NCBI RefSeq assembly: GCF_014851395.1
Contig: NW_024041262.1
Coordinates: 631,377 to 695,376 of the forward strand
Length of the DNA: 64,000 nucleotides
Source: Micropterus salmoides
Lineage: Eukaryota > Chordata > Actinopteri > Centrarchiformes > Centrarchidae
Direction: 5' to 3'
Position numbers and translations under genes: made by a program. The notes below the pieces were generated by a model. It worked only from the letters and a program-made list of their open reading frames with translations, was not told the origin of the DNA and ran no database searches. This document shows positions 34,625 to 46,200 of the stretch, in pieces. How positions within the stretch are numbered: the first letter of the stretch is position 1; every line of letters begins with the position of its first letter.

Positions 34625-37190
34625 ATAATAATAATTAAATAGTAAGTCATTTAGCTGGCGCTTTTATCCAAAATGACTGACAACTGCTATATATGTCGGA
34701 GTTTTATATATGGTTCATGATTGGTTGGCAAAAAACATATTTACAAGTATGTATGTGATATTTACCCAAATAATTACAAGATTAATGGTATCTCAAATGT
34801 GTGCATCCAAATTATCCATTGTATACAAAAGAAGGTATATTGTCAGTTTTTAAGGACAACCAATCATGGACCAAAATAACCAAAATGAAAAGGTGTATGG
34901 GCATTTGAAAAAAAGATGGTCAATGGTTTCAGCTTCTGAAGAGCAAAAAAATGCAAGGTTCCACCTCAAATTTAAATCTTTTGTTAAAAAAGTTGCTAAC
35001 AGGATTTATTGCTGATACTATTTTAATATGGGTTTCTTTGACTTTAGGAGGAATCGGACAGGAAAGATCAAAGGAAACTGACTGTTAATGTACTTCATTA
35101 TCCATCAATGAGACATCACCAGCTTTTAAGGAAGGTAATGAACGAGGAAAATCGTATACTACTTTGTATCATTCGAAGTAGAGGAGTGGGAATTGCTTTA
35201 CAGATCTAGTCATACCCCTTTCCTTGCAATGTTAATTCCTCGAAAGATAGCAATTGAGCATCTGAGTTCAGTAAATCATAGACAAAGGTTAAACCCTTTT
35301 CATGCCAGTCAGCTTTAACAATGAATTTACTATTTATGGTAATAAACTTGTCGTTCTATAATAAACAGTTATGTGGTGAAAATTGTGGGTAAATATCATT
35401 TTCCCAAAATGTAATGCTTGTTTGGGGAAATTAGACATCTTTACAGGAATTTTGGACACATCATAATCACACTTTAGCAGGAAAACAATCCCTCGACCTT
35501 ATTAAATATTTTGTTAGGGATATAGTCAAATGGTCTTTCAACCATTTGACTCTAAACACCACAATTAAAGACTCAAATTCCATGGCCCTTAGCCCCTGGC
35601 TAACTGAGATTAAGTAGGTAATGAGTTTTGTTCCTCCTGAACCTAAATATTATAGAGGTGGATTACTGAATAATGAATAACTTTTTACCAAGTGTATAGT
35701 GAATAGCATGAGTAGATAAGCCTAGATAAACCTTTAGCTTTGGATGGAAGAATTTTTTAGATATATCGCCATCAATTCTGCAGCTAAGATAAATAAAAGA
35801 GGACTGATTAGGCAACCCTGCTGAATACCCCGTTTAACAGGGAACCTCATTGAAAACCGCAGCTGAGGGATATACTACTGTTTATGTTGTTATAGAGCAT
35901 TTGAATAACATTACAAAAACTTGAGCCAAAACCAAACATTTCCAAAGCTTTGAGCAGAAAGGGGTGTCAATGGTATCAAAAAATCTAAAATTAAAATGAA
36001 GCTATTGTGTGGGATCAGTGAATTATCGTCAAGAACAGCTAAGACTAATCGAATATGATTGTGAATATGTCTCCCTTTGATAAATGCGGACTGTGTTTCA
36101 TCAATTATCTTGCTAAGCCCTTTCTCGAGTCTATTCACATAAATCCCCACTATATGTATAATAGGCCTCCAGTTGTCCAAGAATAATTTATCTTTATTTG
36201 GTTTTGGTATGACCGTGATTATCCCACGTTTCATGGTTGGCGACAGTGTAGAATTGCCTATACATTCCTTGAAGGCATTCTAAATCAAATCTCTTATCCC
36301 AGTCCAGAAGTGTTTATAAAACTCCATAGTGAGACCAACTGTGTCAGGAGACTTTCAATCAGGCATCTAAGAAATGGCCATGTCCAGTTCTGTTAAAGAA
36401 TATCAGATTCTGTTAGAGCTAGGAAATCTTCATTTGGGGCCAAGCCCTTAAACAAATTTAGGAAAGAAGCTGCATCTTGATTAGAGTATTCGGAGCTATA
36501 AAGAGTCTTTTGGAAAGTATAAATGTGATTGTTGATCATGTCCTGGTCTTCACTCAAATAATCATTAACATAGAGTTTATGTAATTCCTTTTTGGCTTGT
36601 CTATTTTTTTCCAAATTAAAAAAGTGAGTTTTTGTTGTTTATTTTCCCTGTCTTCAATCCATCCCTTGTGCGGAGAAATGCACCTTCAGCTCTTTTTTTG
36701 ATCGTCAAACTTCAGCTGATGGTGTTCTAGATTTTTCTCTTCGTTCAGGGAGGTTTGGTTACAGAGGTTACTTATTTTAGATATAATGTCTAGTTGTTGT
36801 TTTCTTCTTAAACCGGCCAATTTCTTACCTTCTTGAATGCCAATAATCCTGACATTATATTTGAACCGCTCCCATTTATTCATGGGGGATAAATGATCTA
36901 GTAACTTAACCTTGCTGATCAAAGATCCTGTTATTAAAATAATTATTTTTCAGTAGATTACTGTTGAATTTCCAGTGGAATATTTTACACTGTGATAAGT
37001 TGTTACTAGACAAAATAGACAGCAATTACACAGTGGTCCATGAGGGGGGAAGGACAGATATCACAATCAGAGGACAAATCAGTTAAGTTGCTTGATATTA
37101 TCCAGAAGTCCAGTCTAGAGCACTGGGTCCGCCTTGTGTTGTTACTCCATGTGTATTATATTTTCCCTGGATTAAATTTACGCCAAATAT
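34625..37190 (-). mobile_element. 5'-truncated L1-like LINE, ORF2 corpse
   Basis: Read on the minus strand from 37190: YTWSNNTRRTQCSRLDFW and CPSPLMDHCVIA (end of the endonuclease), then WKFNSNLLKNNYFNN (linker), MEKNRQAKKELHKLYVND and KTLYSSEYSNQDAASFL. Next come GIITVIPKPNKDKLFLDNW then RPI (RT start), TQSAFIKGRHIHNHIRLVLA, RGIQQGCLISPLLF, and PQFSPHNCLL. The C-terminal knuckle is EVEPCIFCSSEAETIDHLF. Many frameshifts and stops occur, and the FADD block was not found. The 3' end carries GGATAAAAGCGCCAGCTAAA and an ATT-rich tail near 34630. Confidence 0.88.
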
Positions 37191-37209
37191 AAACAAACAA
37201 ACAAAAAAA

Positions 37210-37746
37210 GACAGGTGGGCCAGAAGTAATAGTAAACATATTAAAATAAAAGCCAAGCTTACGGAACGGTAAGATCTGTAACATTATGCAGCACTACGTT
37301 ATACCAGAGTGACGTTAGATGAAAATAAATAAACCTGGACCAAGAGAAATACGTTAGCAACAGTAGTTGATTACATGCACTATAATATTGTGATATTTAT
37401 TGTAGTTCATTTCATTTGGTGTTTGATATTTATGTCTTATTTGCAACCTAGTTATCATCTTCATCATTCACCCTCAGCCCAGAGTTAAACCTGCATGCCC
37501 TTTTGTTCTAACCTGGTTCTAACACTGCTGTCAGCTTCTTAGCAGCTCTGACAACAAACTCACATCAGAAATGTCCTGTGTGTCATGCAAGTGAAGACAA
37601 TCCGTACAAGTTTTTCCATAGAGCATTTATTCAACCTATATAGCACATTCATACTTTCAGTGGCATTGAATGTACAGTCTATGGCTGCAGAACATTGACT
37701 CTGAAACCATAAGGTAAGAACATTTTATGAGGTCCTCAAAAGAAAG
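37210..37746. repeat. Left arm of a large inverted repeat
   Basis: Begins GACAGGTGGGCC and ends CCTCAAAAGAAAG. It is the imperfect reverse complement of 39832-40866, with long matching stretches such as AAAATAAAAGCCAAGCTT, ATCTGTAACATTATGCAGCA and GCAGAACATTGACT. The right arm is longer because of a SINE and a further ~370-bp segment absent here. The left arm also folds back on an adjacent partial copy at 37835-37922, forming a hairpin with about a 130-base loop. Confidence 0.9.
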
Positions 37747-37989
37747 AACCTTTAAAATATGACCTCAAAGACCTGACTGATGTCCTAAGAAGACATTATC
37801 AGCTTTGACAGCCTTTTCTCTTATAATTTAATTATGTTTTTGGACTTTCTACAGGCCTGCTGCTCTTGAGAACCTCATAAATGTTACCTTATGGCTTCAC
37901 AGTCAATGTTCTGCAGCCATAGCTCGTACATTCATGTTAATACATAATATTATATGCCGTTTATTATTACCATGGAAGTAGGCTATACA

Positions 37990-39831
37990 GTGGTGCTCGA
38001 AGTTTCTGAACCTTTTAGAATTTTCATCAAAGTGTGGAGAGATGAATCTACAGCAGCTCTACAGGACTGTTTTGGGAGCACAGATTGGAGCGTGGTCAGA
38101 GAGCATTGCATGGCACGCAATAAAATGTGGAACGAAATCATAGGTACTTCATAAATTGATCTGAAAGATCCACATTCCCATTAAAACACCCACATACAAA
38201 CACTAAGAGCTGAAATCAACGTAAGCATCGCAGGGAGGGGTGACAGTCGTTAATTAGGGTTATTGGTTGCATTTGAAGCAATAAGTTTTACTTCCAATCA
38301 GTTAGGATGTTCACAAATCAGACAATGCAACAGCAATTTATTGATATTTCCAAAGTTATGGTCTTGACTAGTCTAGAAATAAAATCCCGAGTCCTTAATG
38401 TCCAAGACCAAGACAAGACCGAGTGTAAATGCGGTTGAGTCTGAGACGAGACCAAGAGCATCACAAAGTCGTCTTAAGACCAAGACCGGTCTCGAGTACT
38501 GCAACACTAATACACAACACACAATCATCAGTTACATCATACATCAGCAAATGTGTTGGTGATTTGTTGATCGCTAAAACGATAAAAATAATTTCCCAAT
38601 CAGAAGGCCTGGATGAATGGAGAGGTGAGGGCTCTGTCCAGAGCTTTTTGGTTGTGTGATAAAGAAGCTTACAGCACCACCAGAGCGAAACTGAAAGCTG
38701 GCATCAAGGAGGTGAAGAAGACACATCTCCAGAGACTGGAGAGAGACCTCAACACCAACAACACCACAGATATGTGGCAGAGCATCAAAAACATCACAGG
38801 CTACAAAAGCAGGAGCTCACCCATCATGTGTGAGGCCACATTACCTGATGAACTTAACACCTTTTATGCTCGCTTTGATCTCCTCAACAAGGAGTCTGTA
38901 AAGTCTACTCCACCTCCAGAGGACTGGCCACTGTCAGTATGCACAGCAGATGTGAGAAGAGTCCTCACGCTGTACGCCCACGACTGCAGCCCCCGACATG
39001 TAGAGAACTCTGTTATGAAGTTTGTGGATGACACCACCATCATCGGCTGGATTTCAAACAGCGATGAGACTTATCGGGTGGAAGTTCATAATCTTATAGA
39101 GTGGTGCTCAGAGAACAACCCGCTGCTCAACATCAGCAGAACCAAGGAGCTGATCATTTATTTCAGAAAGAAGGAGATAAAGACACACACTCCTGTCTAC
39201 ATCAGTGGAGCTGAGGTGGAGCAGGTGAACAGTTTCAAGTTCCTGGGAATCAGCATCACAGAGAACCTGACATGGTCGTCTCACATCTCCACGCTGGTGA
39301 AGAAAGCTCAGAAACGACTGGATTTCTTGAGGAAGCTTAAGAAGGCCAAATTCCCACGCCAAGTTCTTGTCAGCTTTTACAGAGGAGCAATAGAAAGCAT
39401 CCTGACTAGAAGCATCATAAACTGGCATGGGATGTGCACGGCCCAGGACCGGAGGGCTCTGCAGCGGGTGATTAAAACTGCTAATAAGATTATTGGTACC
39501 CATCTCCAGCATCAGTGATATCGGTGAGGTGAGGTGCCTATGCAGAGCCCAAAGGATACTAAAGGACAGTACCCACCCAGCACAGCCTGTTCACCCTGCT
39601 GCATTCTGGGAAGAGATATAGAAGTTTCTGCTGCCACACCACCAGACTGCAGAGCAGCTTTTTCTCCCAAGCTATCAAACTCTTAAACTCTAATGCATCC
39701 TCAGCACTGCTCCAGTGGTGATAGTTTATTTCTGTGTACCATTTTTCATAATTGATTCTATATTATTGTATATATTGTCTGCTATGTAGCAGAAGGGAGT
39801 TACAAACTCAATGAGCAGGACTGTTTTTAGA
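37990..39831 (+). pseudogene. L2-like LINE ORF2, internally deleted, between the inverted arms
   Basis: KVWRDESTAALQDCFGSTDW (38030-38090) begins the RT-linker region. After a foreign insertion (about 38116-38508) it resumes with VTSYISKCV. A 301-codon frame (38613-39518) then carries DKEAYSTTRAKLKAGIKEVK, MWQSIKNITGY and VRRVL. At about 38970 the frame jumps directly to LYAHDCSPRHVENSVMKFVD, carrying the catalytic FVDD (39021-39032). ISRTKELIIYFRKKE, FKFLGISITENLTW and YRGAIESILTRSI follow. The jump deletes roughly the first two thirds of the RT core without breaking the frame. After 39518 a frameshift leads to the usual C-terminus (CRAQRILKD and onward). Confidence 0.88.
38120..38508. mobile_element. 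MITE fragment nested in the LINE
   Basis: This segment separates two parts of one LINE frame. Its right part is built from GAGACGAGACC, AAGACCAAGACC and GGTCTCGAGTACTGCAACAC, the wording of a common fish non-autonomous transposon terminus. The left boundary and left terminus are unclear. Confidence 0.6.
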
Positions 39832-40866
39832 CTTTCTTTTGAGGACCTCATAAACCTTACCTTATGGCCTCACAGTCAATGTTCTGCAGCCATACTGAAA
39901 GTATGTACAGTATGTGCTATATATGTTGAATAAATGTTGTAGGGAAAAACTTGCATGGATTCTCTTCACTTGCATGACACACTGGAATGTGTATGGAGAA
40001 CATAGATTCACACAGGATATAGCACACTGGTCAGATGGCCTACATTAGGACATTTCTGATGCGAGTTTGTTGTCAGAGCTGCTAAGTAGCTGATAGCAGT
40101 GTTAGAACCAGATTAGAACAAAAGGGTGAATGATGGGTAGGGTGGTGATGGCGCATAGATAAGATGATTGCCTTTGGTGTGGGAGATCTGGGTTTGATTC
40201 CCACTGTGACCCATCCACCATTGTGTCCCTGAGCAAGACACTTAACCCCTAGTTGCTCCAGAGGCGTGCGACCTCTGACATGTATAGCAATTGTAAGTCG
40301 CTTTGGATAAAAGCGTCAGCTAAATGTAATGTAAATGATGAAGATGATATCTAGGCTGCAAATAAGACATAAAGATCAAAACCCAAATGAACAACAATAA
40401 ATACATTTATATCTGGATTCAAAACATTTAATAAAGACATAAACCAGGCCTTCATTTAAATACTGCCACCTGCTGGTTGATAGGCGGAACAGCTTGGTTC
40501 CTTACGGAAACCACATTAAATATGAATTTAATATTAAAAATTTAGCGCTGACAGTAACAACTCTGCACACACAATCATTTCTTAGGTTAACCTATATTAG
40601 CATACCAATTGTATTGCACCAAATAATGCGCTTAAAAAATGTGACTCCTAACATGAATAAATGCACAACATTATAGTGCATGTATTCAACTACTGTTGCT
40701 AACATATTTCTCTCAGTACAGGTTTATTTTTTATTTATTTTAATCTAAAGTCACCCTGGTAGCCTATAACATTCGTGCTGCATAATGTTACAGATCTGAC
40801 CGTTCTACAAGCTTGGCTTTTATTTTAATGTTTACTATTCCTTCCGGGTCACCTGGCCCACCTGTC
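39832..40866. repeat. Right arm of the large inverted repeat
   Basis: Reverse complement of 37210-37746 with two extra parts: a SINE at 40136-40334 flanked by ATGATG, and a segment of roughly 370 bp (about 40385-40710) that the left arm lacks. In the shared parts it keeps the same order throughout, ending GGCCCACCTGTC at 40866. Confidence 0.9.
40136..40334 (+). mobile_element. tRNA-derived SINE (family B) with 6-bp TSD
   Basis: The head GGTGGTGATGGCGCATAGAT then TGGTGTGGGAGATCTGGG and the B-box-like GGTTTGATTCCC give the tRNA-related part. The body CCTGAGCAAGACACTTAACC and the tail GTCGCTTTGGATAAAAGCGT with TAAATGTAATG follow. ATGATG flanks it at 40130-40135 and 40335-40340, and the opposite arm of the inverted repeat shows the uninterrupted target (CATCAT at 37462-37467). 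Insertion therefore postdates the arms. Confidence 0.93.
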
Positions 40867-41467
40867 TTCATTTTCTCAACGTCAAAACTTATATGGACCT
40901 TACAGAATTCCTTATAGCTATGCGGTGTTATAAGCATCCTGGACTGAACGCAGCAGGTGATACAACATTCATTATAACCACGAGAGACTTGAGACTTGAC
41001 TTGGACTCTAGCTCAAAGACTTGTGAGCATCTCTGTCGAATCCAGGTCTCTCACACGAAAGGCAGGTATCTTATCCATTGCACCAAATATTTATATTTCC
41101 TCCACTGAGGAGAATTCAAAATTAATCTTAAAGAGGGTAGCTAGAGAAGGGTCTCTAGCTACCTTTGAGGACACCAAGGTCTTGCCTTTTGTACTGTTTC
41201 TAGGAATATAGGGCGTATAACATCAGAAATGTTTCATGTTCAGACTGAACATGAAACATGTCTCTTGTCTCTGTACATTCATACATAGGAGTGCATGAAT
41301 AATATTATTAACTTATGCTGCAGAAAGGGAATATGTGTAATGTGCATGCCTACTTGTGACTTTATCAACACAAATCCAACATCACAGGCATGCTGCTTCT
41401 AGAATGTGTGCACTATTAGTAACCAACCAAAGTCACAGTAATGTAACTAAAGAAGGAAGTATAAAAT
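40867..41467. other. No gene seen; two strong hairpins
   Basis: No coding content supported. GGTAGCTAGAGA/TCTCTAGCTACC with a 4-base loop lies at 41136-41163. ATGTTTCATGTTCAG/CTGAACATGAAACAT with a single A between lies at 41229-41259. Possibly both belong to a decayed transposon. Confidence 0.6.
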
Positions 41468-41928
41468 AGAATAATTTGATTTCTATATATTGGATATAGA
41501 ATACTATATTCTAATATTTTTAATTTCTCCACGTCTTCTTTCAGCAGCCATCTCTGCAACACTTGGCGGTTTGCACCTTCCTTTCAAACGTATTAAATAC
41601 AGATGCTGTTGCTCTCACATGAAATTGCTTTTAGGCTTGGTAGATCACATTGCTTGTAGTTAATAAATGTATTTGCATGTTACCCTCCCATTACTTTGCA
41701 CAATAAAATTGAAACGCCCCAAACTGCATATTCATTAAGGCAAAAGTAGTAGTAGTAGATGAATAACAGGTGCTATCTTGCACTTTTGAAAGACGTCTTC
41801 TGCGTGCACACCGTTAGTAGATCAGTTACGTGTTAATTTGCTGGTGATATCAAGTTTGCACATGCTTTTACTCACACAAACCTTTAGTAAATCAGGCCCT
41901 TTATTTGGGATGTTAGTAAATCCGACCC
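41468..41928 (+). mobile_element. MITE with ATTTACTAA termini, copy 2
   Basis: Matches 8015-8419 in order and orientation (GCAGCCATCTCTGCAACACT, GGTTTGCACCTTCCTTTCAA, TTCATTAAGGCAAAAGTA, AACAGGTGCTATCTTGC). It contains an extra segment near 41690 (GCACAATAAAATTGAAACGC) and lacks the first ~170 bp. It runs past the inner end GGCCC (41895-41899) into TTAGTAAATCCGACCC, the mirror of copy 1's left terminus. Confidence 0.8.
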
Positions 41929-43035
41929 TTTGTGTGCAATTTTAACACACTGTTTTCTTTATGTCCACATTACTGTAGGTTTGATGGTATTCTGCTACCA
42001 CTGTGGTACTCTGTGGCCTTTGCATATTTTTTCCTCTAGCCTTTGTACACATTTGGCCTGGTCTGCCCTTTTCTGATATGGAGACAAAGAGGTGATTGCT
42101 CTCATAATTTTCTGTAATGAAACACTAACACAGTGGTACTGACAAGTAACACACAGACTACACACATACAAATATCATGGATCCACATATAACATGCAGC
42201 TAATATTTCAAGGGGAAGAGAGAGGAAAAATGGTTTCATAAGGAATACCACTGAGGTGAATGTATCTATTGGAATGGAAACCAATGAGATAATGAATAAA
42301 AGTAGATCATGCTGGAGCAGGCAGCACTGGCTCTGTCCTTTAATGCAGCTTATACAGCCAGTGGGGAGACAAAAAGACTGGACCAAAGATGGCTTAAATC
42401 ACACACTCACACACACCCCGAGGACATAAGAGTGAGAGAAAGGCCAGGGCCGAGTCAGAGGAATTAATTGAGGTAGTTTGTTTCACAGAGGGGAGTCTAT
42501 TAAATGCCATGTCACCACTGAGCCACAGGGAGTTAACACACCAACACTGGGAGGAAGGAGGAGGGAGAAGGGGGGTTGTAGTGAAGTCTGATGCCAGTAT
42601 GAGCTATTCCTCTAAAATCAGCACTCACATCTCACCTCATTCATCTCCTGCTCTATCTTTCTCTTTTGTACTCCTTTTCTTTTCCTCTCCCTCTCTTGCT
42701 GCCTAATTCTCCACCATTCTAATCTGTTTTCGTCCCTGCCACTCCCTCTGACTTTCTCTATTTTTCTCTCCTTTCCCTCCCTTCATCTCCCTTTCTTTCT
42801 TCTTTCTTTTATATCTCCATCTCTTTCCCTTTTCCACAGTATTTTACCATGTTTTAAAAACATTTTTCTCTTTCTTTTACTATTTTTCACTTGCTCCTCC
42901 GTTCTGTTTTACCCTCGTTCAAGTCTCTCCTTCTCTCACTTTACATCTATCTCTTATTCTTTCACTCACTTCATCTACCATCTTCTAGACTATTACAGTG
43001 ACACATATGTATCACAATTACTTTTCACATGCATT
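41929..43035. other. No gene seen; pyrimidine-rich tract
   Basis: Unique-looking sequence with a long CT-rich stretch at about 42640-42990 on the plus strand. No exon supported. Confidence 0.5.
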
Positions 43036-43205
43036 ATATAACCAAACATAAGTGGACAGCCCGTGTTTTGTCCCTTTCCTTTGCTCTAATGGGCTTTTGG
43101 GGTGTGGGAAAACTTAACTGGCCTGCAGAGCCCTGATCTCCACTCCATCCAAAACCACTGAGAGGAACTGGAATGCCGACTGCAAGCCAGGTTATCACCC
43201 AACAT
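43036..43205 (+). mobile_element. Tc1-like remnant
   Basis: ATAACCAAACATAAGTGGAC resembles the left terminus of a fish Tc1 family. It is soon followed by TTAACTGGCCTGCAGAGCCC and AACTGGAATGCCGACTGC, which correspond to the transposase C-terminal region (consensus form DWPAQSPDLNP then ELERRLR). The reading frame is broken and most of the element between is deleted. Confidence 0.72.
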
Positions 43206-46200
43206 CAAGGGTGTACAATTAGGTAAGGACATGTCCCAACCAATGTCCAGTAACTACTGACTTGTCCCTAGCAGTCATTTTGATCAAAACATTTAAATAG
43301 AACCACTGTTGTCCGTCAGAGTGTAGTCCATGTTTTTGGTACACAAACAGTGTACCAGAAACATTCAGTCAGACACAAATTAGTTAGGGAATAACATAAA
43401 CCAAAAGGAAGAATCTGTCAGCTGCAATGGAGTTTTAGAAAAAAAATAATATGAGAAAAAAGTCTTAATGGAATAGGTTGCTTGAAATTATGTGTGCGTG
43501 TGTTCAGGACTGCAGTATGGCATCTTTCCTCTGACTGGTAGCTCTGTGTCCTGCTGTCTGTGTCCCCCTCGCTCAGAGACATCTTTGCTCTGTTTGGGAC
43601 TGTCTCTCTGCTTCAGCATGCTTCCCACTGAAGCAGCTGTGAGCTTCACTTTATCAGATGCACTGAAGTTAACATTTGTGTGGATTTGTAGTGAGATTTC
43701 TACCTTATGAAGAGCAGCGTTCTTGTCTCAGTAGCCTAGAGTTCCAAACCAGGGGTCCGTCAGCCCAGGAATAACGTACACTAATGCACAGCAGAGTAGA
43801 CCAATAGGGAAGGTGATTATGACTTTTTGAATGTGCAGACAGTTTAAACATGAGCAGAAAACTTGCTGAAACACTGGAAACACTTGCTGAACCCAGTGAA
43901 GTCCAGGGGTTTATAAATGAATGACTTTATCATTTAGGTGAAAAGGTGCCACATGCACAAGAGGTTACTTCCCCAAACAAAGTCAGGGAAGACTAAATCC
44001 TGCCAACATGTGCTGATTTAGTAGGGATGATGTTACATGAGAATATTTAATCTATAGGAGAATACATATTTCAAAGCAATAAAGAATACCTTAGAGCGTT
44101 ACTGCATTGTATTACATTACATTTTTATATTTAAAATTTTTATCTGCTATCTGAATTTTGTGTTTTCCTTTACATAAATATTCTGAGTGAACATCTGAGA
44201 GATCATGCTTTCCAGACCAAATGTGTAATTTTACCCCCACACCCCCATCTTCTGCGTGTGTATGTTTTTTTTTTTTTTTGCCAGTCTCAGGGTTATTATA
44301 TTGGCTTCAGGTTCTCCTGTTTGCTTTTAATAATTAACTGATAACATTCACCCCACATGCACACCATGTGTGAAGGAGGTGTCTAAGAAATATCATACAA
44401 ATCATACCATTTATGCATTTATGTTTGTATTTGTACAATGTACTTAGACCATTAGTTGCAGATCAGTCATGTACATTATGTTTTGTGTGATGTATGCCAA
44501 TTTTAATGCACCACTATTCCGGTACATAAAAGTACATGATAATCAATGCCACATGTTTTGTTGTCTCTTTGCATGTAAAAAACACACAGTACCAACAAAG
44601 GGAAGTAAATATGCACAGGACATTATCCATTATCCTGTAGACCTACTACTACAGAAGTTATTCATATTTATTATTTATGTTGACTCTGTTGGCTTAGGCA
44701 GTATCTATTTTTCCATACCTTACTGACATATCACCAGGGTAATTTTACGGTAGCTGGAGCTGAGCTGCTTGTGATAGAAGTCACTGTAGCATGTATGACA
44801 ATGTCCAGCTTACAATGATGTGTGTCTTATTTGCAATTAGCCTACTTAGAAGTCTTGCTGAGTTTAAATATTTATGGCCCATAGAATAATGAGTATATAT
44901 AAGCACCCTTCCTCCATATATTCTTGCTCGTGGACTGTTGTGTTGAAGTTGTGTGCAGTGGATATTGACATAGTGGGCTGAACGGAGATGATGTGCACAG
45001 GACTTCGTTCTGTTGGCTGGCTCACCTTTATCATCAGGACTAAACCCAAAAAAGTGGCATGTTTCTTGTTTGCTATTCCTGGAATGTTATACCCACCACT
45101 CACCTTTTTGTGAGCGTAATGAGTGTGTGGTTAAATGTCTAGTGTAGTTTGTAGTGAATAAAGGCTGCAGCTAAAGCTCCTGTGTATGTTGATTACCCGC
45201 TGCTGGACAGTGAAGAGGGTTATCATGTTGAAGATGATGTCAGGCAGTTTCACAGAGTTTCTATGTTGAGGGCGTACGCTACAATACATCAGCTCAATCC
45301 AACATCTCTGCATCAGTTTAACAGAAAGAGCAGCGTCTTTATTTGTGACAGTATTGTAAGTCAGACCATAAGGATTTCTAAATACAGTATACAGTAATAC
45401 CTTGATACTACCCAAGCAAACTCTGTGGATGAGTGGGAAGGAAGGAGGGAAATCTGGACTGACGCCCAGCATCTGCCTGTAGATTTACCCACAATCCTAC
45501 TCTCTGTCCCTCTCTGTCTGGGAATATTGACTGGCAAGCACTCTGCCCAATCAAATTAATTTTTTTGCAAGACATGCCAAAGGTGACACTTGAGAAAATG
45601 GAGGTTACATAAGGGGGGTGGGGGGTGGGGGGGTAGAAATGGAGATTGGGGAGAGGGGCATGCAAAGAACTCACAGCTGAATGTGACAGAGGATGAAGAA
45701 AAGAGAGGTCTAGACAGAGAGATAGAGTGGACAGAGAGAGATGGATGTTAATGAGAGGAAGAGGGTGAAGAAATAAAAGAGAAGGGTAAAATAGGATTAA
45801 GGATGTAAGTTTTTCTGGCCCACTCTTTTGTTCCTTTCTCAACCAAACGCCCACCTCTTGAAAAGAGTGTGGAGTGATAGGCATACATGCACATTTTATA
45901 GACAGAAGCATGATAAACCCTTCAACTTTAAACACACACTTGCATGTATTCCATTATGATTCCTGCAAATTTATTCATGACATATGAATCCTGGTTTTCA
46001 GTGTTAAAATACATATATCAAAAACATGGGAACAAAACATTTTTGAGTTGCAGCTCATTAACATTGACACACCACCAACCACAACTAACACCACTGAACT
46101 AACTAGACATCAGGACACATAACGTTACACACAGCAGTACATCACACACACATATCAGCAACAAGCAACATTTTTATACCAAGCAAAACCATCTAGAAGA

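Noticed and set aside
39108..39512. 134-codon minus-strand frame
   Set aside because: Antisense of the L2-like LINE reverse transcriptase frame, which has clear motifs.
45408..45935. 175-codon minus-strand frame
   Set aside because: Composition follows the complement of a purine-rich tract (Leu/Pro/Ser/His); no domain is seen.
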